This document shows, one piece after another, positions 46,301-61,757 of a stretch of DNA of 64,000 nt. The number at the start of each line of letters is the position of its first letter. Positions within the stretch are counted from its first letter, which is position 1. The DNA lies in contig NZ_BQIP01000023.1 of the NCBI RefSeq assembly GCF_021602585.1, positions 1 to 64,000 of the forward strand, given 5' to 3'. Below the pieces are notes generated by a model. That model ran no database searches and had not been told where the DNA came from. It saw only the letters and a list, made by a program, of their open reading frames with translations. The position numbers were made by a program, and so were the translations under genes. Source of the DNA: Pseudomonas faucium (GTDB lineage: Bacteria; Pseudomonadota; Gammaproteobacteria; Pseudomonadales; Pseudomonadaceae).

Positions 46301-46691
46301 GCTGATCAACTGGTCGCTGACCGACACGGTCACCCGGGTGACGCTGAAGCTGGGCATCGACTACGGCTCGGACCTGGACCTGGTGCGCGACCTGCTGCTC
46401 AAGGGCGCCCACCAGAACCCGCGGGTGCTCAAGGACCCGGAGCCGATCGTGTACTTCCTCAATTTCGGCGAGAGCTCGCTGGACCACGAGCTGCGCATGC
46501 ACGTGCGCGACCTGGGCGACCGCAACCCGACCCTGGACGAGATCAACCGCTACATCAACCGCGAGTTCAAGGCGCACGACATCAAGATTTCGGTGCGCCA
46601 GGTCGAGGTGTTCCTGATGGATGCCAAGGGCGGCAAGCAGCAGATGATAGCGCTGGAACAGCCCAAATCGGATGGCACTGCGCCCAGCTGA
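43383..46691 (+). CDS. mscK: MscK/KefA-type mechanosensitive channel
   Basis: A 1102-residue channel of the large MscS family. It has a signal peptide (about 1-22), a long periplasmic helical and coiled-coil region (about 30-480), around eleven membrane helices (about 490-920), and a C-terminal MscS core with the pore helix and the ANFISGIMILFERPVRIGDTITIGNLSGTV beta domain. These channels open on hypo-osmotic shock; MscK also responds to K+. Length matches E. coli MscK (about 1120). The ATG lacks a clear ribosome site. Its position after the antiporter gene suggests a K+/osmotic pair. Confidence 0.93.
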   Translation: MSLRVYLRTALLGLCLSLSFAAGAAEAPTTASIQNSLDKIAERKLPEADQKALQQVLEQTLTLLASKDDSEQKLAALKQQLAGAPKETSDSQKELARLKEGKPQPVAQRYANLSVPQLEQMLSERNTQQGELQKALSEANSLIINSQTRPERAQAEISNNQIRSQQINNILKSGKDGGKAINADQRNQLVAELASLNALTLLRRQELAGNGLLQDLGNARHDLLIERAARLEQEIQDLQTLINEKRLAQSQQTVTQQSIEAQKAGGSSILASESAANLKLSDYLLKSTDRLNELTQQNLRTKQQLDSLTQADQALDEQISVLKGSLLLSKILYKQKQALPHLKVDRDLADQIADIRLYQFEVNQQREQMSSPVTYVDKLLANQPQEDVTPALRKALLDVAITRSDLLERLNRELSALLNESITLQLNQKQLLGTAQGLRTTLDEQMFWIPSNKPLDWDWLRYVPERFAAQVADLPWGSGIKELADGLSQRPLLFLPLLLVIGALLWRRKYLYQRLSKVHQDIGHFRRDSQWHTPQAILINILLAMPVSLGLALCSYALQIDARGQNANLGAALWQLAQAWLVFYTAYRILAPGGVAEIHFRWHKPQVEFLRGWVRRLGTVVLALVGVVAVAEHQPSALADDVLGIGVVLTCYALMAWLLSRLLLSSPAHRDTSLFRKAVGVAFTALPIALFVAVCFGYYYTALKLTDRLIYTLYLLLFWLVIEAAFVRGLSVAARRLAYQRALSKRAAAKEGLDGEVISEEPTLDIEQVNQQSLRLIRLALLGGFIAGLYWVWSDLISVFAYLNNFTLYEYTSGTGSAASMVPISLGDLLGALVIVGITFALARNLPGLLEVLVLSRLNLAQGSAYATTTLLSYIIVGVGIVSTLSTLGVSWDKLQWLVAALSVGLGFGMQEIFANFISGIMILFERPVRIGDTITIGNLSGTVSKIRIRATTITDFDRKDIIVPNKTFITGQLINWSLTDTVTRVTLKLGIDYGSDLDLVRDLLLKGAHQNPRVLKDPEPIVYFLNFGESSLDHELRMHVRDLGDRNPTLDEINRYINREFKAHDIKISVRQVEVFLMDAKGGKQQMIALEQPKSDGTAPS

Positions 46692-48293
<1,602 letters not shown>

Positions 48294-48308
48294 ACCCGAT
48301 CTGCTGTA

Positions 48309-48396
48309 CCGGCCTCATCGCCGGCAAGCCGGCGCCTACGCAGGGCTCAGCTGCTATGGGGACTCTGTGGGAGCCGGCTTGCCGGCGATGAGGCCC
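48309..48396. repeat. REP pair, one arm shortened
   Basis: The first arm (CCTCATCGCCGGCAAGCCGG) continues CGCCTACG instead of CTCCCACA, so its outer part is altered. The second arm is standard. It lies between selO and trxC, ending 24 bases before the trxC ATG. Confidence 0.85.
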
Positions 48397-48420
48397 GAAC
48401 CAACACCACAAGGAATCGAC

Positions 48421-48855
48421 ATGACCGAACCGCTGCTGATCCCCTGCCCCCACTGCAACGGCCTCAACCGCCTGCCCGCCGAACGCCTGGGCGATGCACC
48501 CAAATGCGGCCGCTGCAAACAGGATGTACTGCTCGGCAAACCCTTCGACCTCAGCGAAAGCAGCTACGCCAGCCAGATCAAAGGCGACCTGCCGCTGCTG
48601 GTCGATGTCTGGGCCGACTGGTGCGGCCCCTGCAAATCCTTCGCCCCCACCTTCGAGCAGGCCGCCCGCCAGCTCAGCGGCCGCTGCCGCCTGGCCAAGC
48701 TCGACAGCGAAGCCAACCGCAACCTGGCCGGGCAACTGGGCATCCGCTCGATCCCCAGCCTGATCCTGTTCAGAAATGGCCGCGAAGTCAGCCGCCAGGC
48801 CGGGGCGTTGCCACTGCAGTCGTTGCTGGAGTGGCTGCGCAGCCAAGGGGTCTAG
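48421..48855 (+). CDS. trxC: thioredoxin 2 (zinc-ribbon thioredoxin)
   Basis: A 144-residue thioredoxin with an N-terminal zinc ribbon (C9, C12, C29, C32) and a thioredoxin fold with WCGPC at residues 67-71 and the cis-proline in [10 protein letters not shown]. TrxC reduces disulfides and is usually an oxidative-stress (OxyR) gene; no OxyR site is obvious here because a REP precedes it. It overlaps the opposing parA gene by four bases, with interlocked TAG stops (48853-48855 and 48852-48854). Confidence 0.95.
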   Translation: MTEPLLIPCPHCNGLNRLPAERLGDAPKCGRCKQDVLLGKPFDLSESSYASQIKGDLPLLVDVWADWCGPCKSFAPTFEQAARQLSGRCRLAKLDSEANRNLAGQLGIRSIPSLILFRNGREVSRQAGALPLQSLLEWLRSQGV

Positions 48856-49625
48856 GCGTTCTCTTCCAGCAGCGCGTGCAACTCGACGAACTGCTGGGTC
48901 AGCTTGTGCCGCGGCTCCAGGTGAATCAGCGGCAAGCTGGCGTGGTGCGACTCGCGCATCTTCACCGAGCTGCCCAGGTACACCGGCAGCACCGGCAAGC
49001 CCTCGGCAAGCAGCTCGTCGAGCATCTGCTGGGGCAGGCTGGCGCGGGACTGGAACTGGTTGACCACGATGCCCTCGACCATCAGGTCTTCGTTGTGGTC
49101 ATCCTTGAGCTCTTCGATTTCCGCCAGCAGGCCGTACAGGGCCTGGCGTGAAAAGCTGTCGCAATCGAAGGGAATCAGCACCCGATCAGCGGCGATCAAC
49201 GCGGAAACCGCGTAGAAATTCAACGCCGGCGGGGTATCGATGTAGATCCGCTCGTAATCCTCGTCCAGCTCGTCGAGCAGTTTGCGCAGCTTGTTGATCT
49301 TGTGCTTGGCCTCAAGCTTTGGCTGCAGGTCGGCCAGCTCCGCCGTGGCGGTGACCACGTGCAGGTTGTCGAACGGGGTTTCGTAGATATCGACCTTGTT
49401 CTTCTTGCTGAACGGCCCGCTGGACAGGCTCTGCTTGAAGAAATCGGCAATGCCCATGGGGATGTCGTCGCCCGTGAGCCCGGTCAGGTACTGAGTCGAG
49501 TTGGCCTGGGCATCCAGGTCGATCAGCAGGGTCCGATAGCCTTCGCTGGCGCTCACTGCCGCCAGGTTGCAAGCGATGCTCGACTTGCCCACCCCACCTT
49601 TCTGATTGAACACCACGCGCCGCAT
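48852..49625 (-). CDS. orphan ParA family ATPase
   Basis: A 257-residue ParA/MinD-type ATPase. The deviant Walker A KGGVGKSS (9-16) has the signature lysine, with Walker A' [17 protein letters not shown] and Walker B-like [14 protein letters not shown]. There is no N-terminal DNA-binding domain and no ParB-like partner nearby, so it is not a complete partition locus. Orphan ParA-like proteins in Pseudomonas can position other cellular cargo. The start [11 protein letters not shown] is the family norm; the longer upstream frame is antisense to the lyase gene. It is divergent from that gene. Confidence 0.88.
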   Translation of the reverse strand: MRRVVFNQKGGVGKSSIACNLAAVSASEGYRTLLIDLDAQANSTQYLTGLTGDDIPMGIADFFKQSLSSGPFSKKNKVDIYETPFDNLHVVTATAELADLQPKLEAKHKINKLRKLLDELDEDYERIYIDTPPALNFYAVSALIAADRVLIPFDCDSFSRQALYGLLAEIEELKDDHNEDLMVEGIVVNQFQSRASLPQQMLDELLAEGLPVLPVYLGSSVKMRESHHASLPLIHLEPRHKLTQQFVELHALLEENA

Positions 49626-49757
49626 GAGAGACCTCCGTGTATCAACGAATGACCGAGTATGTGGCGGCGCGCCGGCAATGGCCAGCGGCAATTGCCGCAC
49701 GCCGACGGCAGCGCTACCCTGCCCCGCGCAAACCTTCGCCACACACCAGGATGATCG

Positions 49758-51305
49758 ATGACGATGCCCCCGCACCCGCCTGTAACCTTTGGCCAGTCGC
49801 CGCTTGCGATCGAGGACGTCCTGGCCGTGGCCGAACGCCGCGCCCCCGTGCAACTGCAGGATGACAGCGAATACCGCGCGTACATCGAGCGCGGCGCCCG
49901 CTTTCTCGACAGCCTGCTGGACAAGCAAGGGGTGATCTATGGCGTTACCACAGGCTACGGCGACTCATGCGTGGTCGCGGTGCCGCTGGAGCATGTCGAA
50001 GCCCTGCCGCGTCACCTCTACACCTTCCACGGCTGCGGCCTCGGGCGCCTGCTCGATGCCAGCGCCACCCGCGCCGTGCTGGCTGCCCGCCTGCGTTCGC
50101 TGAGCCACGGGGTGTCGGGCGTGCGCCTGCTGTTGCTGGAGCGCCTGCGCGACTTTCTCGCCCACGACATCCTGCCGCTGATCCCCGAGGAAGGCTCGGT
50201 GGGCGCCAGCGGCGACCTGACCCCGCTGTCCTACGTCGCCGCTGCCCTGGCCGGTGAGCGCGAGGTGCTCTACCAGGGCGCACGCCGCAGCAGTGCCGAG
50301 GTGCACCGTGAACTGGGCTGGCAACCGCTGGTGCTGCGCCCCAAGGAAGCGCTGGCGCTGATGAACGGTACGGCGGTGATGACTGGCCTGGCCTGCCAGG
50401 CCTTTGCCCGCGCCGACTACCTGCTCAAGCTGGCCACGCGCATCACCGCCCTGAACGTGATCGGCCTGCAGGGCAACCCGGAACACTTCGACGAGCGGCT
50501 GTTCGCCGCCAAACCCCACCCAGGCCAGGCCCAGGTCGCCGCCTGGCTGCGCCAGGACCTGGCCATCGACGCCCCGCTGCCACCCCTGCACCGCCTGCAG
50601 GACCGCTACTCGCTGCGCTGCGCGCCGCATGTGCTGGGTGTGCTGGCCGACAGCCTGGGCTGGCTGCGCGGTTTCATCGAAACCGAACTCAACAGCGCCA
50701 ACGACAACCCGATCATCGACGGCGACGCCGAGCGCGTGCTGCACGGCGGGCATTTCTACGGCGGGCACATCGCCTTTGCCATGGACAGCCTGAAAACCCT
50801 GGTGGCCAACGTCGCCGACCTGCTCGACCGGCAGCTCGCGCTGCTGGTGGACGTGCGCTACAACCACGGCCTGCCGAGCAACCTGTCGGGGGCCGAGGCC
50901 GAGCGGGCGATGCTCAACCACGGCTTCAAGGCCGTGCAAATCGGCGCCAGCGCCTGGACTGCCGAAGCGCTCAAGCAGACCATGCCGGCCAGCGTGTTCT
51001 CGCGCTCCACCGAGTGCCACAACCAGGACAAGGTGAGCATGGGCACCATCGCCGCGCGGGACGCCCTGCGTGTGCTGGAGCTGACCGAGCAAGTCGCCGC
51101 CGCCACCTTGCTGGCAGCCAACCAGGCCGTGTGGCTACGCGGCCGCAAGGCTGGCAGCCGGCCGCTGCCACAACCGCTGGCGCAGATGCACGAAGCGTTG
51201 CTGGAAGACTTCGCCCCGGTGATCGAAGACCGCGCCCTGGAGCGCGAACTGCGCCTGTGCCTGCAGCGCATCGGCGAGCGGCACTGGCCGTTGCACCTCA
51301 GCTGA
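49758..51305 (+). CDS. HAL/PAL family aromatic amino-acid lyase
   Basis: A 515-residue MIO-type ammonia-lyase. The Ala-Ser-Gly that cyclises to MIO is A150-S151-G152 ([14 protein letters not shown]). The catalytic Tyr is Y61 (YGVTTGYGD), and substrate-site segments NSANDNPII and [10 protein letters not shown] are present. The residues that set substrate choice read FH (F90, H91). Histidine lyases usually have SH, tyrosine lyases HL and [13 protein letters not shown] lyases FL, so the substrate is uncertain. It is apart from the hut operon. Its 3' end overlaps the convergent LysR gene by eight bases. A histidine-lyase annotation would be unsafe. Confidence 0.88.
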   Translation: MTMPPHPPVTFGQSPLAIEDVLAVAERRAPVQLQDDSEYRAYIERGARFLDSLLDKQGVIYGVTTGYGDSCVVAVPLEHVEALPRHLYTFHGCGLGRLLDASATRAVLAARLRSLSHGVSGVRLLLLERLRDFLAHDILPLIPEEGSVGASGDLTPLSYVAAALAGEREVLYQGARRSSAEVHRELGWQPLVLRPKEALALMNGTAVMTGLACQAFARADYLLKLATRITALNVIGLQGNPEHFDERLFAAKPHPGQAQVAAWLRQDLAIDAPLPPLHRLQDRYSLRCAPHVLGVLADSLGWLRGFIETELNSANDNPIIDGDAERVLHGGHFYGGHIAFAMDSLKTLVANVADLLDRQLALLVDVRYNHGLPSNLSGAEAERAMLNHGFKAVQIGASAWTAEALKQTMPASVFSRSTECHNQDKVSMGTIAARDALRVLELTEQVAAATLLAANQAVWLRGRKAGSRPLPQPLAQMHEALLEDFAPVIEDRALERELRLCLQRIGERHWPLHLS

Positions 51306-52197
51306 CGCCGGACGTCGCATCCGTGACCAGTTCGGCGAAGGCCCTGGCCATCGCCGAACTGCCGCGCTCACGCTGCACCAGCCACACGGCCGAAGTCGCA
51401 CCCTGGTCGAGCAAGGTGCGATAGACCACGCCTTCGATGCGCATGCGCTGGAAGGAGGCCGGCAGCACCGACACCCCGAGGCCTGCGGACACCAACCCGA
51501 TGATGGTCATCGCCTCGCCCGCTTCCTGGGCGAAGTGCGGGCTGAAGCCGGCTTGGCGCGCCAGGCTCAGCAGCTGCGCATGCAGCCCGCTACCATAGCT
51601 GCGCGGGAAGAACACGAAGGGCTCATGGGCCAGCGCGGCCATGTGCACGCCCTGCTCGGTGCCTTCGGCCAGCGGGTGCGAGGCATTGATCACCGCCACC
51701 AAGGGTTCGCGAAACAGCTCGGTGGCGACCAGGCCTTCGGGCAGCGGCATCGGCCGCATCAGGCCGATTTCGATGGACTCGTCGAACACCCCGTCGGCGA
51801 CATCGCGGCTGCTCATTTCCTGAAGGTTCAGGTGCACGGCAGGGAAGCGCTGGCGAAACGCATGGATCGCCTTGGGGATCTTCGAAGTGAACGGCGCCGA
51901 CGAGGTGAAGCCGATCTTCATCTCGCCCAACTCGCCCAGCTGCGCGCGGCGTGCCACGTCGGCGGCCTTCTCGACCTGCGCCAGCACCTGCCGCGCCTCG
52001 TCGAGAAACAGCCGGCCGGCCTCGCTGAGCTCGACCCGACGATTGGTACGCTCGAACAAGCGCGCCCCCAGCTCCTGCTCCAGGGCCTGGATCTGCTGGC
52101 TCAGGGGCGGCTGGGAGATGCCCAGTTGCTGGGCTGCGCGGCCAAAGTGCAGCTCTTCGGCCACGGCGATGAAGTAACGCAAATGGCGCAGTTCCAT
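51298..52197 (-). CDS. LysR family transcriptional regulator
   Basis: A 299-residue LysR regulator. The winged helix-turn-helix is at about residues 1-60 (FGRAAQQLGISQPPLSQQIQALEQELG), followed by a substrate-binding-fold effector domain (about 90-290) most like the BenM/CatM/AlsR group (MKIGFTSSAPF, LGVSVLPASF). It is divergent from the MFS gene with about 109 bases between them (AT-rich, with an ATATATTG region), so it probably controls that transporter. Its stop overlaps the lyase gene end. The effector is not evident. Confidence 0.93.
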   Translation of the reverse strand: MELRHLRYFIAVAEELHFGRAAQQLGISQPPLSQQIQALEQELGARLFERTNRRVELSEAGRLFLDEARQVLAQVEKAADVARRAQLGELGEMKIGFTSSAPFTSKIPKAIHAFRQRFPAVHLNLQEMSSRDVADGVFDESIEIGLMRPMPLPEGLVATELFREPLVAVINASHPLAEGTEQGVHMAALAHEPFVFFPRSYGSGLHAQLLSLARQAGFSPHFAQEAGEAMTIIGLVSAGLGVSVLPASFQRMRIEGVVYRTLLDQGATSAVWLVQRERGSSAMARAFAELVTDATSGVS

Positions 52198-52306
52198 GAT
52201 CGGCTCCGAGTAGGTCGCAAAACCTCTTAAATAGGTCGAACAATATATTGGATCTAATCATTAGCCAGCTATATGCTTTTTTTCATTGCGCCAGAGGTAC
52301 CCGCCC

Positions 52307-53551
52307 GTGAAAACTGCTGTAGCCCCCCTTCCCGCCGACCCCGAACCTGCCCCGCTGAACGATATCTGGATCGAAAAAGGCACCCCTGCCTTCCTCAAGA
52401 CCGTGCTGGCCCTGTTCAGCGGCGGCTTCGCCACCTTCGCCCTGCTGTACTGCGTACAGCCGATGATGCCGTTGCTGTCCCAGGAATATTCGATCAATGC
52501 CGCGCAAAGCAGCCTGGTGCTGTCGGTTTCCACCGCCATGCTGGCGTTCGGGCTGCTGATCACCGGGCCGATTTCCGACCGCATCGGGCGCAAGCCGGTG
52601 ATGGTGTTTGCCCTGCTTTGCGCGGCGCTGTCGACCATGGTCAGCGCGGTCATGCCGAGTTGGGAATGGGTGCTGGCCACGCGGGCGCTGGTCGGCCTGT
52701 CGCTCAGCGGCCTGGCCGCCGTGGCGATGACGTACCTGAGCGAGGAAATTCACCCGCAGCACATCGGCCTGGCCATGGGGCTGTACATCGGCGGCAACGC
52801 CATCGGCGGCATGAGCGGGCGGCTGATCACCGGCGTGCTGATCGACTTCGTCAGCTGGCACACGGCAATGCTGATCATCGGCGGCCTGGCCCTGGTGGCG
52901 GCGCTGGTGTTCTGGAAGGTGCTGCCGGAATCGCGCAACTTCCGCACCCAGTCGCTCAAACCGCGCAACCTGCTCGATGGCTTCGTCATGCACTTCAAGG
53001 ATGCCGGCCTGCCCTGGCTGTTCCTCGAAGCCTTCCTGCTGATGGGCGCCTTCGTCACCTTGTTCAACTACATCGGCTACCGGTTGCTGGCGGGGCCCTA
53101 CCACATGAACCAGGCGCTGGTCGGCCTGCTGTCGGTGGTGTACCTGTCGGGTATCTACAGTTCGGCGCAGGTCGGTGCCCTGGCCGACAAGCTCGGCCGG
53201 CGCAAGGTGTTCTGGGCCAGTATCGTGGTGATGGCGGGTGGTTTGCTGGTGACCTTGGCTACCCCGCTGGTGCTGATCATTCTCGGCATGCTGGTGTTCA
53301 CCTTCGGCTTCTTTGGCGCGCACTCGGTGGCCAGCAGCTGGATTGGCCGGCGGGCGCTGAAGGCCAAGGGGCAGGCGTCATCGCTGTACCTGTTCTGTTA
53401 TTACGCGGGGTCGAGCGTTGCGGGTACGGCGGGCGGGGTGTTCTGGCATCACTGGGGCTGGAATGGCATCGGGCTGTTCATCGGCAGCTTGCTGGCGGTG
53501 GCGTTGGGCGTGGCGCTGCACCTGAGCAGGCTGGAGCCCAAGAAGGCTTGA
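52307..53551 (+). CDS. MFS transporter, YnfM-like (DHA1) exporter
   Basis: A 414-residue major facilitator with twelve predicted helices after a soluble N-terminus of about 35 residues. Loop motifs visible are GPISDRIGRKPVMV (between helices 2 and 3) and SSAQVGALADKLGRRKVFW in the second half. Helix 5 has GNAIGGMSGRLITG, typical of the YnfM/arabinose-efflux-like group. The start chosen is GTG at 52307 with AGAGGT nearby; a TTG at 52286 would add seven residues. It is divergent from lysR, suggesting export of a compound sensed by that regulator. Confidence 0.9.
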   Translation: MKTAVAPLPADPEPAPLNDIWIEKGTPAFLKTVLALFSGGFATFALLYCVQPMMPLLSQEYSINAAQSSLVLSVSTAMLAFGLLITGPISDRIGRKPVMVFALLCAALSTMVSAVMPSWEWVLATRALVGLSLSGLAAVAMTYLSEEIHPQHIGLAMGLYIGGNAIGGMSGRLITGVLIDFVSWHTAMLIIGGLALVAALVFWKVLPESRNFRTQSLKPRNLLDGFVMHFKDAGLPWLFLEAFLLMGAFVTLFNYIGYRLLAGPYHMNQALVGLLSVVYLSGIYSSAQVGALADKLGRRKVFWASIVVMAGGLLVTLATPLVLIILGMLVFTFGFFGAHSVASSWIGRRALKAKGQASSLYLFCYYAGSSVAGTAGGVFWHHWGWNGIGLFIGSLLAVALGVALHLSRLEPKKA

Positions 53552-53567
53552 GCCTTGGGGCTGCCTT

Positions 53568-53647
53568 GCAGCCCATCGCCGGCAAGCCGGCTCCCACACA
53601 GTTCACTGCTGACTTTGTGGGAGCCGGCTTGCCGGCGATGGGGCCTT
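53568..53647. repeat. REP pair, inverted
   Basis: Standard facing REP arms (CATCGCCGGCAAGCCGGCTC and complement) about 22 bases apart, between the convergent MFS and BOF-protein genes and immediately before the latter's stop. Confidence 0.9.
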
Positions 53648-53651
53648 TGGA

Positions 53652-53999
53652 TCAGTTCACGATCTCGACGATATCCACATCCACTTCACGGCTCATCAGG
53701 TGCTTTTCCACCTCGCCGGTCAGTTTCACCTTGGTCTTCTCGTTGAATGGCGTCGGCGGCAGGTCTTCGTTGTCGATCTCGACCGTGATGGTGCCGGTGT
53801 TGTCCTTGAACTCGTACTTGTCGTCGTTGTTGATCTTCTTGGTCACGTAGCCCTGCAGCACCACCGGCGTGTCGTCAGCGGCATCCTTGGCGGCGGAAAC
53901 GGTGGTCACCGGTTGTGCACCTGGGCCTGTGTAGCCAGCGGCCAGGGCAGCAGTGCTGAACAGCGGGGCGAGGATCAGGGCAAAGTAGCGGGCTTTCAT
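53652..53999 (-). CDS. YgiW/YdeI family (BOF) periplasmic protein
   Basis: A 115-residue exported protein with a signal peptide (about 1-21, ending ALA-AG). The OB-type BOF domain is typical of the NirD/YgiW/YdeI stress-tolerance family: PVVLQGYVTKKINNDDKYEFKD, ITVEIDNEDLP, KVKLTGEVEKH and VDVDIVEI. Family members help resist hydrogen peroxide, acid or cationic peptides and may bind small cations. It is a single gene, convergent with the MFS gene. The ATG at 53999 is the only start that gives a signal peptide. Confidence 0.92.
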   Translation of the reverse strand: MKARYFALILAPLFSTAALAAGYTGPGAQPVTTVSAAKDAADDTPVVLQGYVTKKINNDDKYEFKDNTGTITVEIDNEDLPPTPFNEKTKVKLTGEVEKHLMSREVDVDIVEIVN

Positions 54000-54070
54000 G
54001 AGGATCGTGTCCTGTTTCGGTTTCGATGGGCCCAGATTACCGACGATCGCTGAATTGAAACTTAATGCAA

Positions 54071-54098
54071 AAAAAACCCGGCGCCAGGCCGGGTTTCT
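54071..54098 (-). terminator. hemE terminator
   Basis: On the minus strand AAACCCGGC-N5-GCCGGGTTT is followed by a long T run (the A run at 54069-54076 on the plus strand). It begins 17 bases after the hemE stop codon. Confidence 0.93.
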
Positions 54099-54114
54099 TG
54101 TAGCTGCCATCAGA

Positions 54115-55179
54115 TCACTGATGGTACTGCGCCGACAGCTCGTGCACAGCGTTGATGAACACGCCGGCATGCTCCGGGTCGACTTCCGGGGTGATGCCAT
54201 GGCCCAGGTTGAACACATGGCCCGAGCCCTTGCCGTAGCTGGCAAGGATACGTGCGACTTCCTGGCGGATGGCCTCTGGCTTGGCGTACAGCACGGTGGG
54301 GTCCATGTTGCCCTGCAGCGCGACCTTGTCGCCGACACGGCGGCGGGCATCGCCGATTTCGCAGGTCCAGTCCAGGCCCAGGGCATCGGCACCGGCTTCG
54401 GCGATGCTTTCCAGCCACAGGCCGCCGTTCTTGGTGAACAGGATCACCGGCACCTTGCGGCCTTCGTGCTCGCGGATCAGGCCGCTGACGATCTTGCGCA
54501 TGTAGGCCAGGGAGAATTCCTGGTACGCCGCCGCCGAAAGGTTGCCGCCCCAGGTGTCGAAGATCTGCACGGCCTGGGCACCGGCGAGGATCTGGCCGTT
54601 GAGGTAGCTGGTGACCGACTGCGCCAGCTTGTCCAGCAGCAGGTGCAGGGCTTGCGGGTTGTCGTAGGCCATCGCCTTGGTCTTGCGGAAGTCTTTCGAC
54701 GAGCCGCCTTCGACCATGTAGGTGGCCAGGGTCCACGGGCTGCCGGAGAAGCCGATCAGCGGCACGCGGCCATTGAGCTCGCGGCGGATGGTGCTGACCG
54801 CGTCCATCACGTAGCCCAGGTCTTTCTGCGGATCGGGGATCGGCAGTGCCTCGATGTCGGCGGGGGTGCTGATGACCTTCTTGAAACGTGGGCCTTCGCC
54901 GGTTTCGAAGTACAGGCCAAGGCCCATGGCATCAGGGATGGTGAGGATGTCCGAGAACAGGATCGCCGCGTCCAGCGGGTAGCGGTCCAGCGGCTGCAGG
55001 GTGACCTCGCAGGCGAACTGCGGGTTCATGCACAGGCTCATGAAGTCGCCGGCCTTGGCGCGGCTGGCGCGGTATTCCGGGAGGTAGCGGCCAGCCTGGC
55101 GCATCATCCACACCGGGGTGACGTCTACAGGTTGCTTGAGCAGTGCACGCAGGAAACGATCGTTCTTCAGGGCAGTCAT
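54115..55179 (-). CDS. hemE: uroporphyrinogen decarboxylase
   Basis: A 354-residue enzyme that removes four acetate carboxyls from uroporphyrinogen III to give coproporphyrinogen III in haem synthesis. The N-terminal signature [16 protein letters not shown] holds the substrate-binding arginines, and [20 protein letters not shown] and [15 protein letters not shown] are present. The ATG chosen is [10 protein letters not shown]; an ATG five codons earlier lacks conservation. It is transcribed alone, downstream of gltD but separated by 234 bases with a repeat. Confidence 0.97.
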   Translation of the reverse strand: MTALKNDRFLRALLKQPVDVTPVWMMRQAGRYLPEYRASRAKAGDFMSLCMNPQFACEVTLQPLDRYPLDAAILFSDILTIPDAMGLGLYFETGEGPRFKKVISTPADIEALPIPDPQKDLGYVMDAVSTIRRELNGRVPLIGFSGSPWTLATYMVEGGSSKDFRKTKAMAYDNPQALHLLLDKLAQSVTSYLNGQILAGAQAVQIFDTWGGNLSAAAYQEFSLAYMRKIVSGLIREHEGRKVPVILFTKNGGLWLESIAEAGADALGLDWTCEIGDARRRVGDKVALQGNMDPTVLYAKPEAIRQEVARILASYGKGSGHVFNLGHGITPEVDPEHAGVFINAVHELSAQYHQ

Positions 55180-55301
55180 GTCGGCATCCGGCAAAAAAGT
55201 GCGGGCATTTTCTCAGACGCCAGCGCAAAAGGCACGGATGAGACCATGCGTTTTGTCTATTGAGTGCCTTGGATCAAGCGATTTTGTATACAAAACTGCC
55301 C

Positions 55302-55406
55302 TGGGGCTGCTTTGCAGCCCTTTCGCGACACAAGGCCGCTCCTACAGTATTGCGCTAATCCAGTAGGAGCGGCCTTGTGTCGCGAAAGGGCCGCAAAGCG
55401 GCCCCA
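55302..55406. repeat. second REP-like family, inverted repeat
   Basis: Arms at 55318-55345 and 55363-55390 are exact 28-base reverse complements (CCCTTTCGCGACACAAGGCC and on) with a 17-base loop, bracketed by GGGGCTGCTTTGC / GCAAAGCGGCCCC. It is the same family as 5986-6089 and lies just after the gltD stop. Confidence 0.88.
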
Positions 55407-55413
55407 GGATCCA

Positions 55414-56835
<1,422 letters not shown>

Positions 56836-56874
56836 TCAAAACCTCTTTACCGCAGTTGCCAGCCTCGGGCTGCA

Positions 56875-56934
56875 AGCTGCAAGACGATCACTTGAGCACG
56901 ACGGGCCCCGCGCACGGGGCCGTCACTTGCAGCT
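56875..56934 (-). other. nested inverted repeats between gltB and gltD
   Basis: An inner hairpin GGCCCCG-CGCA-CGGGGCC (56904-56921) lies inside an outer pair AGCTGCAAG (56875-56883) / CTTGCAGCT (56926-56934). There is no T run, so processing, stabilisation or partial attenuation between the two subunit genes is more likely than termination. Confidence 0.6.
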
Positions 56935-56938
56935 GTTG

Positions 56939-61384
<4,446 letters not shown>

Positions 61385-61534
61385 AGACACTTTCTCACCA
61401 GGTTCACCTCTCAACGGAGGTAAATCTCTTTTTAGTACAACCACTTACCATCCACGCCGATCAAATGCCAGCTTTTTTGCGGTGGCCATGGAAAACCATT
61501 GTTGCACAGCGACAGCGATACTCACAAATTTTCA

Positions 61535-61571
61535 TGTCTCACCATTGAAAATTTATGTCGCAATTTTGAAT
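61535..61571 (+). promoter_or_regulatory. tandem ArgR-like site upstream of gltB
   Basis: TGTCTC-N8-AA (61535-61550), then five bases, then TGTCGC-N8-AT (61556-61571) follow the Pseudomonas ArgR pattern of two direct half-sites TGTCGC-N8-AA-N5. Two bases differ in total. ArgR is known to repress gltBD in P. aeruginosa. Confidence 0.65.
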
Positions 61572-61667
61572 GTTTTTGCGCCATGCGCCGTGATAGCGGC
61601 TCGGCTCGAGTCTGAAGCGTTTCAGCCATGACTGCAAGGTAGGCTTGTGGCCGGCAGTCTGGGACAG

Positions 61668-61698
61668 AAAAGCCTGCCGCGCTCGGGCGCAGCAGGCT
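61668..61698 (-). terminator. terminator of the aroB-damX operon
   Basis: On the minus strand AGCCTGC and GCAGGCT enclose a TGCGC/GCGCG inner step with a CCGA loop, followed by TTTT. It starts about 60 bases after the damX stop. Confidence 0.8.
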
Positions 61699-61757
61699 AG
61701 ACGAAAGTCAGTAATCGCTCAGCAACTGGGCGGCGGGGTGGTGCCGCCCGGAAGGTA

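Larger units (their letters stand above)
61385..61757. other. gltB/damX intergenic region
   Basis: These 373 bases hold the gltB leader, an AT-rich promoter region with the ArgR-like tandem site (61535-61571) and an exact inverted repeat AAATTTTCA-N11-TGAAAATTT (61526-61554), and the damX terminator (61668-61698). No gene is seen. Confidence 0.75.

Noticed and set aside
48852-49625. A chromosome partition (parAB) locus
   Set aside because: Only a ParA-like gene is present; there is no ParB gene and no parS-like palindrome cluster nearby.
49758-51305. A second hutH for histidine catabolism
   Set aside because: The selectivity residues are FH rather than SH, and the genetic context is a LysR regulator and an exporter, not hut genes.
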